This document shows positions 1 to 5,411 of a DNA stretch of 5,411 nucleotides, one piece after another. Numbering within the stretch: position 1 is the stretch's first letter; every line of letters starts with the position of its first letter. This DNA comes from Bacillota bacterium (GTDB lineage: Bacteria > Bacillota > Clostridia > Lachnospirales > Anaerotignaceae), in contig JAUNCB010000106.1 of the NCBI GenBank assembly GCA_030526765.1, positions 1-5,411 on the forward strand, in the 5' to 3' direction. The translations under genes were made by a program, and so were the position numbers. Below the pieces are notes generated by a model. The model saw nothing but the letters and a program-made list of their open reading frames with translations. It had not been told where the DNA came from and searched no databases.

Positions 1-1139
1 AGCTGACAGAGGCGGCGATCCCCTTTCTGGTGGAGACGGCAAAGGAAAATGCAGCCCTCCTTTCTTCGGAGGATATGGAGGAGCTTTATGAGGGCGAGGA
101 AACCTATCCTGTGCTGGAGGGAGTCAATGAAGAACTGGAGCGGCTGGAGGTCGGTGAAAAGATACAGGCGGCTATGAAAATGGAGCAGGCGGCTCTGGCA
201 GGAGCGGAGGAGGTCGCTTCTCTGGATTACTGCGCATTAGGCACAGGACTTGCGGAGATCGCCATTCAGAATACAAAGGGACTGGATGTGTCTTTTGCGA
301 AAAATTTTGCTACGGCTTATGTTTCTGCCATTGCCAGAAAAGGGGATGAAACCAAAACAGGCACTTATTTCTGGAAGGCCCAGAACTGGAATGATTTCGA
401 TCCCGAGGAAACAGGAAGAATGGCGGCAAAACGGGCAGCCTCTCATCTGGGGGCGGCTTCTGTGGCCAGCGGAAAGTATGATATTATTCTGGAGGGCAGG
501 GCAATGGTCGCACTGCTGGGGGCTTTTTCAGGCATCTTTTTCGGTGAGAATGCCCAGAAGGGCTTTTCGATGCTCCATGGGAAGATCGGAGAAAGGATCG
601 CATCAGCACAGGTGACTCTGCGGGATGATGCGCTGCTGACAGGCGGCTATGGAACCCAGCCCTTTGACAGTGAGGGTGTTTCCGGAAAAAATAAAGCCGT
701 GATTGAAAATGGGGTGCTGAAAACCCTTTTATATAATCGGAAATCGGCAAAGAAGGATGGAGTAGTTTCTACGGGCAATGGCTTTAAGGCTGGGCTGACA
801 GGCTCTGTGAAAACAGCAACGACCAATTTCTATCTGACAAAGGGTGAAATTTCCCAGGAGGCTCTGTTCCGTCGGATGGGAGACGGGCTGTTCATCACCG
901 GTCTGATGGGGCTTCATTCCGGATGCAATGCAGTTTCGGGAGACTTTTCCCTTTCTGCGGAGGGTTTTCTGATCGAAGCAGGCGTGCAGGGGCAGCCTGT
1001 GGAGCAGATCACCATTGCGGGAAACTTCTATCAGCTGCTGCAGCAGGTGGAGAAAATTGCCGATGACCTGTATTTTGGCTCAGGCGGCATCGGTTCCCCT
1101 TCTGTTCTGATTCGGAAGCTGGATATTGCAGGAAACTGA
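1..1139 (+). CDS. pmbA: TldE/PmbA-type subunit of the TldD/TldE protease, 5'-truncated by the window edge
   Basis: The frame is open from the left edge (first complete codon at 3) to the TGA at 1137-1139, giving 378 visible residues. E. coli PmbA is about 450 residues, so roughly 60-90 N-terminal residues are missing. The GTG at 30 is internal, because the reading continues upstream without a stop and no ribosome binding site precedes it. From memory, the C-terminal half matches PmbA closely: PFDSEGV at visible residues 220-226, a Met-Gly-Asp-Gly-Leu stretch near 292-296, SGDFS at 312-316, an ITIAGN block near 336-341 and a final KLDIAGN. No HExxxH zinc motif is visible, as expected for TldE/PmbA rather than TldD. 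In E. coli the TldD/TldE pair acts in the cytoplasm on unfolded peptides, including microcin B17 precursor and the CcdA antitoxin. The substrate here is unknown. A tldD gene just upstream is likely by family habit but is not visible. The family call is firm. Confidence 0.93.
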   Translation, partial: LTEAAIPFLVETAKENAALLSSEDMEELYEGEETYPVLEGVNEELERLEVGEKIQAAMKMEQAALAGAEEVASLDYCALGTGLAEIAIQNTKGLDVSFAKNFATAYVSAIARKGDETKTGTYFWKAQNWNDFDPEETGRMAAKRAASHLGAASVASGKYDIILEGRAMVALLGAFSGIFFGENAQKGFSMLHGKIGERIASAQVTLRDDALLTGGYGTQPFDSEGVSGKNKAVIENGVLKTLLYNRKSAKKDGVVSTGNGFKAGLTGSVKTATTNFYLTKGEISQEALFRRMGDGLFITGLMGLHSGCNAVSGDFSLSAEGFLIEAGVQGQPVEQITIAGNFYQLLQQVEKIADDLYFGSGGIGSPSVLIRKLDIAGN

Positions 1140-1155
1140 GAAAACGATCGATACG

Positions 1156-1189
1156 AAAAAAACAGGCTGTGGATACAGCCTGTTTTTTT
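1156..1189. terminator. Bidirectional intrinsic terminator between convergent genes
   Basis: The two arms, 1156-1170 and 1175-1189, are perfectly complementary over 15 bp, with a GGAT loop (1171-1174). The stem core is ACAGGCTGT/ACAGCCTGT. The outer part is an A-tract on the left and a T-tract on the right, so either strand yields a GC-containing hairpin followed by a U-run. It starts 17 bp after the tldE-like stop and ends 20 bp before the end of the opposite-strand MBL gene, which fits termination of both transcripts. Confidence 0.93.
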
Positions 1190-1208
1190 GTGCAAAATGA
1201 GTTGTAAA

Positions 1209-2834
1209 TCATGCTTCGATGCGGTCGCACAGCTCGTTGATCTGCTTCAGCAGTTTTTCCATATCGCGGTTTGCGCCGCCCTTGTTCTGGTTCACGATGC
1301 GCTGCAGGCGTTTTGCCGCAATGTCCAGCTGATCGGAAAGGTAAGCAGCCCGTTTGCCGCCTTCGGTCTGTGCCTTTGTTTTGGGATATTCCTTGGGCTT
1401 CACGGGGATCTTTACACCTTCGGAGATCATCTGATTGGTGATCAGATCGAAGCAGGCACCGCTGTAGGGTGCGAAGGCTTCATAGCCGTGTTCCTCCCGC
1501 AGGCATTTCACAAAGTCATCACATACCATATCTTCGCCGTGTACTACAAAAACCCGCTCCGGCTTTGTTTCAAAATGGTTCACCCAGTTCAGCAGGCCCT
1601 TTTTGTCGGCGTGTCCGCTGACCCCTGCAAGCTGCTGGATATTTGCCTCTACCGTGATGGTTTCGCCGAAAAGCCTTACCTCTGTTTCGCCGTCGATCAC
1701 AGCTCTGCCCAGTGTGCCGATGGACTGATAGCCAACAAAGAGGATGGTGGACTCGGGACGCCACAGGTTGTGCTTCAGGTGATGGCGGATCCGTCCTGCC
1801 TCACACATACCCGAGGCGGAAATGATAACCTTCGGCTTCGTATCGAAATTGATCGCCATGGAATCATCGGCGGTGACAGCTAAGGTCAGTCCGCTGAATT
1901 CCAGTGGATTGATGCCCTGCCGCACCAGCTCCATAGCGGCGGTATCGTAACAGTCCAGATAGTTGGCAACAAAAACCTTTGTGGCTTCAATGGCAAGGGG
2001 GCTGTCTACATATACCTTGAATCCGTCATGTCCCTTTATCAGTCTGCGTTCCTTGATCTCCCGGATGAAATACAGCATTTCCTGGGTTCTGCCAACAGCA
2101 AAGGAAGGGATGACCAGATTGCCGCCCCGATCAAAGGTTTCCTGAATATGCATTGCCAGCTCTGCCACATAATCCGGCGGCATGGTATGATAGCGGTCGC
2201 CGTATGTATTTTCCATGATGACATAGTCGGCTTCCTGTGTGTAGCGGGGGTCGTGGATGATCGGCTGGTTGATGTTGCCGATATCGCCGGAATAAACGAT
2301 CTTTTTTGTGATCCCGTCTTCTGTCAGCCAGATCTCTATGCTGGAGGAGCCCAGCAGATGCCCCACATCCGTGAAGCGGATCTCGATGCCGTCGGAGACG
2401 GTGATTTTCTGCATATAGTCACAGGGAACGAAATGCTCCAGAACGGCCATGGCATCCTCTGTGGTATAAAGGGGCTCAAAGGGCTCTTTGCCGGCACGCT
2501 TGTTTTTTCTGTTTCGCCACTGGGCTTCAAATTCCTGAATATGGGCAGAATCCAGCAGCATGATGCGGCAGAGGTCGGTGGTCGCCTCTGTGGCATAGAC
2601 CTGTCCGCGGAACCCGTTTTTATACAGCAGGGGAATCAGTCCGGAATGGTCGATGTGGGCATGGGAAAGGAAAAGATAGTCGATATCCGAGGCGGATACG
2701 GGAATATCCTGATTTTCATAGGTATCCCGTCCCTGCTCCATCCCACAGTCCAGAAGGATGCTCTTTCCGCAGGCTTCGATATAATGACAGCTGCCTGTTA
2801 CCTCGTGGGCAGCACCTAAAAACATCAGTTTCAT
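1209..2834 (-). CDS. Metallo-beta-lactamase/beta-CASP RNA hydrolase (CPSF73/YSH1-like)
   Basis: A complete 541-residue protein with ATG at 2834-2832, a strong ribosome binding site in front, and a TGA stop at 1211-1209. The metallo-beta-lactamase core is intact: Asp29 (motif 1), His58-x-His60-x-Asp62-His63 (HAHIDH, motif 2), His159 (motif 3) and Asp184 in SGDIG (motif 4). The beta-CASP insertion follows, with Glu208 in ENTYG (motif A), His408 in SGHAD (motif B) and His432 in VVHGE (motif C, also a zinc ligand). The RMMBL region covers about residues 385-450. All two-zinc ligands are therefore present and the enzyme should be active. Family members are cytoplasmic RNA endo- or 5'-exonucleases, like Thermus TTHA0252, archaeal aCPSF2 and eukaryotic CPSF73. 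The protein lacks the long C-terminal domain of RNase J and any N-terminal KH domain, so it is not RNase J or aCPSF1. Residues about 485-541 form a charged, probably helical tail. The RNA target is unknown. The gene is transcribed alone, convergent with the tldE-like gene and divergent from glgB. Confidence 0.95.
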   Translation of the reverse strand: MKLMFLGAAHEVTGSCHYIEACGKSILLDCGMEQGRDTYENQDIPVSASDIDYLFLSHAHIDHSGLIPLLYKNGFRGQVYATEATTDLCRIMLLDSAHIQEFEAQWRNRKNKRAGKEPFEPLYTTEDAMAVLEHFVPCDYMQKITVSDGIEIRFTDVGHLLGSSSIEIWLTEDGITKKIVYSGDIGNINQPIIHDPRYTQEADYVIMENTYGDRYHTMPPDYVAELAMHIQETFDRGGNLVIPSFAVGRTQEMLYFIREIKERRLIKGHDGFKVYVDSPLAIEATKVFVANYLDCYDTAAMELVRQGINPLEFSGLTLAVTADDSMAINFDTKPKVIISASGMCEAGRIRHHLKHNLWRPESTILFVGYQSIGTLGRAVIDGETEVRLFGETITVEANIQQLAGVSGHADKKGLLNWVNHFETKPERVFVVHGEDMVCDDFVKCLREEHGYEAFAPYSGACFDLITNQMISEGVKIPVKPKEYPKTKAQTEGGKRAAYLSDQLDIAAKRLQRIVNQNKGGANRDMEKLLKQINELCDRIEA

Positions 2835-2840
2835 AGGGTT

Positions 2841-2850
2841 CCCTCCTTTT
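2841..2850 (-). promoter_or_regulatory. Ribosome binding site of the MBL/beta-CASP gene
   Basis: Read on the minus strand this is AAAAGGAGGG, followed by a 6-nt spacer and the ATG at 2834-2832. It is a near-perfect anti-16S match at good spacing and fixes the start codon; the first residues (MKLMFLGAAHEVTGS) are also the normal beginning of this family. Confidence 0.9.
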
Positions 2851-2863
2851 ATGGTTTATCATG

Positions 2864-2880
2864 CAGAAATCGTATTTCTG
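2864..2880. repeat. Short dyad in the leader of the MBL gene
   Basis: CAGAAAT and ATTTCTG (2864-2870 and 2874-2880) are perfect inverted repeats of 7 bp around a 3-bp centre. The dyad lies between the proposed start of transcription of the MBL gene (near 2904) and its ribosome binding site. It could be an operator or a weak leader hairpin. It has no T-run in the direction of the MBL transcript, so it is not a terminator. It may also be chance in an AT-rich stretch. Confidence 0.4.
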
Positions 2881-2910
2881 TTCAGATACAAATGTCTTTT
2901 CTTCAAATAT

Positions 2911-2939
2911 AGTATACTGCTTTTTCGGCGGAACCGCAA
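2911..2939 (-). promoter_or_regulatory. Probable sigma-A promoter of the MBL/beta-CASP gene
   Basis: On the minus strand there is a TTGCGG -35 box (2939-2934), a 17-bp spacer and a TATACT -10 box (2916-2911). The -10 box matches the consensus at 5 of 6 positions and the -35 box at 3 of 6. Transcription would begin near 2904, leaving a leader of about 70 nt. This is the best-spaced pair I can find on this strand between the two divergent genes. Confidence 0.55.
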
Positions 2940-2990
2940 GGGAGGAAGCTGCTTTTCAGGAGGAAGAAAAGGGGATGCTTTTGCAGGAAT
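2918..2990. repeat. Three imperfect copies of a TGCTTTT-type motif in the divergent intergenic region
   Basis: Related 15-mers occur at 2918-2932 (TGCTTTTTCGGCGGA), 2950-2964 (TGCTTTTCAGGAGGA) and 2976-2990 (TGCTTTTGCAGGAAT), with starts 32 and 26 bp apart. The first lies in the spacer of the proposed MBL promoter. The third touches the -35 box of the proposed glgB promoter. Such placement would suit a regulator binding both promoters, but the copies are imperfect and few, so chance similarity is a real alternative. Confidence 0.3.
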
Positions 2991-3019
2991 TTACAACGCT
3001 TTGGGACTGGTAATATATT
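2990..3019 (+). promoter_or_regulatory. Probable sigma-A promoter of glgB
   Basis: A TTTACA -35 box (2990-2995, 5 of 6 consensus) is followed after 18 bp by a TATATT -10 box (3014-3019, 5 of 6). Transcription would start near 3026, giving a leader of about 70 nt before glgB. A second AT-rich -10-like hexamer, TAAAAT at 3049-3054, lacks a -35 partner at usable spacing. I see no riboswitch-like fold in the short leader. Confidence 0.55.
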
Positions 3020-3080
3020 GGAAAAGATGGTAAGATGAAAATGTAGAGTAAAATAAGCATGACTATACGAAAAAATAAGT

Positions 3081-3087
3081 AAAGGGG
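3081..3087 (+). promoter_or_regulatory. Ribosome binding site of glgB
   Basis: AAAGGGG ends 8 nt before the ATG at 3096. This decides between two close ATG codons: the one at 3088 overlaps the site's usual spacing window and is out of frame, whereas 3096 opens the long branching-enzyme frame. Confidence 0.75.
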
Positions 3088-3095
3088 ATGAGAAT

Positions 3096-5411
3096 ATGCT
3101 CAACACCGCAAAGCTTTATGATATTTTCCATATCGTCAATGGAGAACATGGCGACCCTCATACCATTCTGGGGATGCACGAAGTGGAAAAGGATGGAAAA
3201 AAGATGGTGGCAGTCCGTGCTTTCCTGCCCGGCGCAGTCAGCATCGTTGTGATCGATCATGCCAATAAACGGAAGAAATATCCCATGCAGCTGATACATA
3301 AGGGAGGCTTCTTCGAGGTCATCATCGAGGACAGAGCGGAATGGTTCCGCTATCAGCTGGAATATACCGATTATACAGGCAGTACATGGAAGGGCTATGA
3401 CCCTTATTCCTTCCAGCCCACCTTCTCCGATCTTGACAGACATCTCTTTGGTGCGGGCACCCATTATGAGATCTATGAAAAAATGGGCGGCAGACTGATG
3501 ACCCATGACGGCGCAAAGGGGGCAGCCTTCACTGTATGGGCACCCAATGCAAAAACCGTTTCCGTTGTAGGGGATTTCAATAACTGGGATAACCGCAGAC
3601 ATCCCATGCGGAAGTTGGAAAAATCCGGTGTATGGGAGATTTTTGTTCCCGGTGTTGCGGAGGGAGACCGCTATAAATTCCATGTGGTGCAGTTTGACGG
3701 CAAAGCAGTGGATAAGACAGACCCTTACGGACTTTATTCCGAGCTGCGCCCCAATACGGCTTCCGTGCTGTATCCCCTGCATCGCTATAAATGGAAAGAC
3801 CGCAAATGGATGACAGGCAGAAAGAAATATGATGTGCATAAATCTCCCATGAATATTTATGAGGTGCATCTGGGCAGCTGGCTGAGAAAGGAAGAAAATC
3901 GTTTCCTGACCTATACAGAGCTGGCGGAGGAACTGGTGCCCTATGTAAAAGAAATGGGCTATACCCATCTGGAGCTGCTGCCTGTAGAGGAGCATCCCTT
4001 TGATGGCAGCTGGGGCTATCAGGTAACGGGCTATTATGCTGCGACCAGCCGCTACGGCACCCCCGACGAATTCAAGCATTTTATCGATACCTGCCATGAA
4101 AACGGCATTGGTGTGATTCTGGACTGGGTTCCTGCCCATTTCCCCAGAGATAATTTCGCACTGGCTCGTTTTGACGGCACAGCACTGTATGAGCATGAAG
4201 ACCCCCGTCTGGGTGAGCATATCCAGTGGGGAACCTATATCTTCAACTACGGCAGAAAGGAAGTAGGCAATTTCCTGCTGGCAAATGCCCTGTTCTGGCT
4301 GAAGGAATACCATATTGACGGGCTCAGAGTGGATGCGGTGGCATCTCTGCTCCATCTGGATTTCTGCAAGAGTGAAGGGCAGTGGCTGCCCAATCAGTAT
4401 GGCGGCAACGAAAATCTGGAGGCCATCGAATTTTTGAAGCACATGAATTCCATCATCGCCCAGAGAGAACCCGGTGCAATGGTCATTGCAGAGGACAGCA
4501 CCGCATGGGACGGTGTTACAAAGGATACCAAGGAAGGCGGTCTGGGCTTCACACTGAAATGGAATATGGGCTGGATGAACGATTTCCTCTTCTATATTAA
4601 GAAGGATCCCATCCACAGAAAATATCATCAGAATAAGCTGACCTTCGGCATGGCATATCAGTATTCCGAAAATTATGTACTGGTGCTGTCCCATGATGAA
4701 GTGGTGCATACCAAGAGCTCCATGGTGGGCAAAATGCCCGGGGATGCATGGCAGAGCTTTGCAAACCTGCGTCTGAGCTATGGCTTCATGTATGGACATC
4801 CCGGCAAAAAGCTGCTCTTCATGGGCGGTGAATTCGGTCAGTATCAGGAATGGAGCGAGGCACGCTCTCTGGACTGGCATCTGCTGCAGTATGATGACCA
4901 TAAAAACCTCCATGCTTATATGAAGGAACTGAACCATCTGTATCAGAAGGAAAGCGCATTCTGGGAACTGGATTCCGATCCCGAAGGCTTTGAATGGATC
5001 GAATGCGATGATGCAGACCGCTCCATTGTATCCTTCATTCGCCGCAGTAAGGATAAGGAACTGATCTTTATCTGCAACTTTACCCCTGTGGTACACCACG
5101 GCATGCATCAGGGCGTACCTCATATGGGAACCTATAAGGAGATCCTGAACAGTGATGACGAGCGCTTCGGCGGCAGCGGTATCATCAATACAGAACCCAT
5201 GAAGAGCAATGACCATCCTGCCAACCGCTGTCCTTACAGTGTAACACTGGATGTACCTCCTCTGGGGATGATCGTTCTGGAACAGCTGGACCCGCCTGCA
5301 AAGAAAAAGGCACCTGCAAAGAAAAAAGCAGCTGAAGCAGATGCGGCAGAAAAGGAAACAAAAAAGAAGCCTGCGAAAAAAGCGGTAAAGGCAGAAGCGA
5401 AGGAAGAAGCG
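3096..5411 (+). CDS. glgB: 1,4-alpha-glucan (glycogen) branching enzyme, GH13, with a basic C-terminal tail; 3' end beyond the window
   Basis: The frame runs from the ATG at 3096 to the last base with no stop, giving 772 visible residues. The enzyme cuts alpha-1,4-glucan chains and re-attaches them as alpha-1,6 branches during cytoplasmic glycogen synthesis. Domains in order: an N1 beta-domain (about 1-110, with DPHTILGMH near 20-28); a CBM48 domain (about 140-225, with FTVWAP and VVGDFNNWD); the GH13 barrel (about 250-610); and an all-beta amylase C-domain (about 630-730). Catalytic regions are complete: DWVPAH at 343-348, GLRVDAV at 409-415 with nucleophile Asp413, VIAED at 463-467 with acid/base Glu466, and SHDEV at 532-536 with Asp534. 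Branching enzymes of this two-N-domain type are usually about 630-750 residues. From 734 on, the chain becomes a low-complexity tail of Lys, Ala, Glu and Pro, absent from E. coli GlgB. The gene avoids TTA, CTA and TCA codons throughout. No other glg gene is visible nearby. Identification is secure; the true C-terminus is unknown. Confidence 0.97.
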   Translation, partial: MLNTAKLYDIFHIVNGEHGDPHTILGMHEVEKDGKKMVAVRAFLPGAVSIVVIDHANKRKKYPMQLIHKGGFFEVIIEDRAEWFRYQLEYTDYTGSTWKGYDPYSFQPTFSDLDRHLFGAGTHYEIYEKMGGRLMTHDGAKGAAFTVWAPNAKTVSVVGDFNNWDNRRHPMRKLEKSGVWEIFVPGVAEGDRYKFHVVQFDGKAVDKTDPYGLYSELRPNTASVLYPLHRYKWKDRKWMTGRKKYDVHKSPMNIYEVHLGSWLRKEENRFLTYTELAEELVPYVKEMGYTHLELLPVEEHPFDGSWGYQVTGYYAATSRYGTPDEFKHFIDTCHENGIGVILDWVPAHFPRDNFALARFDGTALYEHEDPRLGEHIQWGTYIFNYGRKEVGNFLLANALFWLKEYHIDGLRVDAVASLLHLDFCKSEGQWLPNQYGGNENLEAIEFLKHMNSIIAQREPGAMVIAEDSTAWDGVTKDTKEGGLGFTLKWNMGWMNDFLFYIKKDPIHRKYHQNKLTFGMAYQYSENYVLVLSHDEVVHTKSSMVGKMPGDAWQSFANLRLSYGFMYGHPGKKLLFMGGEFGQYQEWSEARSLDWHLLQYDDHKNLHAYMKELNHLYQKESAFWELDSDPEGFEWIECDDADRSIVSFIRRSKDKELIFICNFTPVVHHGMHQGVPHMGTYKEILNSDDERFGGSGIINTEPMKSNDHPANRCPYSVTLDVPPLGMIVLEQLDPPAKKKAPAKKKAAEADAAEKETKKKPAKKAVKAEAKEEA
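5295..5330 (+). repeat. glgB: Tandem 18-bp repeat coding for PAKKKA in the GlgB tail
   Basis: Two adjacent 18-bp units (5295-5312 and 5313-5330) differ at one base, a synonymous AAG/AAA change, and each encodes Pro-Ala-Lys-Lys-Lys-Ala. A degenerate third unit, Pro-Ala-Lys-Lys-Ala, is encoded from 5370. The tail therefore seems to have grown at least partly by in-frame duplication. The array may continue past the window. Confidence 0.8.

Noticed and set aside
30..32. GTG at 30 as the start of the tldE-like gene
   Set aside because: The frame is open upstream to the window edge with a sensible sequence (LTEAAIPFL), there is no ribosome binding site, and the family needs a longer N-terminus.
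1188..1883. 231-codon plus-strand frame opposite the MBL gene
   Set aside because: It is in codon register with the real minus-strand gene and begins inside the terminator region. Its stop at 1881-1883 is simply a TTA leucine codon of the MBL gene.
2028..2819. 263-codon plus-strand frame opposite the MBL gene N-terminal half
   Set aside because: It is also in register with the MBL gene, and is an antisense shadow lying across the conserved HAHIDH and SGDIG coding regions.
2851..3033. 60-codon plus-strand frame in the divergent intergenic region
   Set aside because: It has no ribosome binding site before its ATG (the nearby one serves the minus strand), lies across both proposed promoters, and shows no recognisable protein features.
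2835..3095. A CRISPR array, attachment site or riboswitch in the only sizeable gap
   Set aside because: There are no regular repeats, no long dyad and no terminator-like hairpin in either leader. Only promoter-like elements and short motifs are visible.
2903..3106. 67-codon minus-strand frame overlapping the glgB start
   Set aside because: It has no supported start site, overlaps both the glgB ribosome binding site and the promoter elements, and has an AT-rich, hydrophobic chance composition.
3063..5216. 717-codon open frame on the minus strand opposite glgB
   Set aside because: It is in exact codon register with glgB (the antisense codon is the reverse complement of each sense codon), so it stays open only because glgB uses no TTA, CTA or TCA codons. 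The translation has no recognisable domain and no credible ribosome binding site, while the plus strand encodes a textbook branching enzyme.

Overview
The window looks like chromosomal DNA from a low-to-moderate GC Gram-positive anaerobe, most likely a gut-type Clostridia (Lachnospirales-like). The reasons are strong AGGAGG-type ribosome binding sites, a mixed codon usage at roughly 50% GC by eye, and three proteins whose sequence style matches clostridial homologues. The genus assignment is inference. I see no mobile element, tRNA or rRNA gene, CRISPR array or phage gene.

Layout. Positions 1-1139 (+) hold the C-terminal part of a TldE/PmbA-type protein, the non-catalytic partner of the TldD metalloprotease. 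Its N-terminus lies before the window. A perfect 15-bp hairpin with an A-tract on one side and a T-tract on the other (1156-1189) sits between this gene and the next, convergent gene, and probably terminates both. Positions 1209-2834 (-) encode a complete 541-residue metallo-beta-lactamase/beta-CASP RNA hydrolase of the CPSF73/YSH1-like bacterial group, with all metal-binding motifs intact. A 261-bp divergent intergenic region (2835-3095) has a plausible sigma-A-type promoter in each direction, a short dyad and three imperfect copies of a TGCTTTT-type motif. From 3096 to the window end (+) runs glgB, the glycogen branching enzyme. All GH13 catalytic residues are present, and it has an unusual Lys/Ala/Pro/Glu-rich C-terminal tail that is still open at the window edge.

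How the genes relate. The three genes appear to be three separate transcription units with unrelated jobs: peptide maturation or proteolysis, RNA processing, and glycogen synthesis. Nothing suggests a joint system. No other glycogen genes are visible beside glgB. The most unusual feature is the histone-H1-like basic tail on GlgB. The long reading frames opposite glgB and opposite the MBL gene are codon-usage shadows, not genes.
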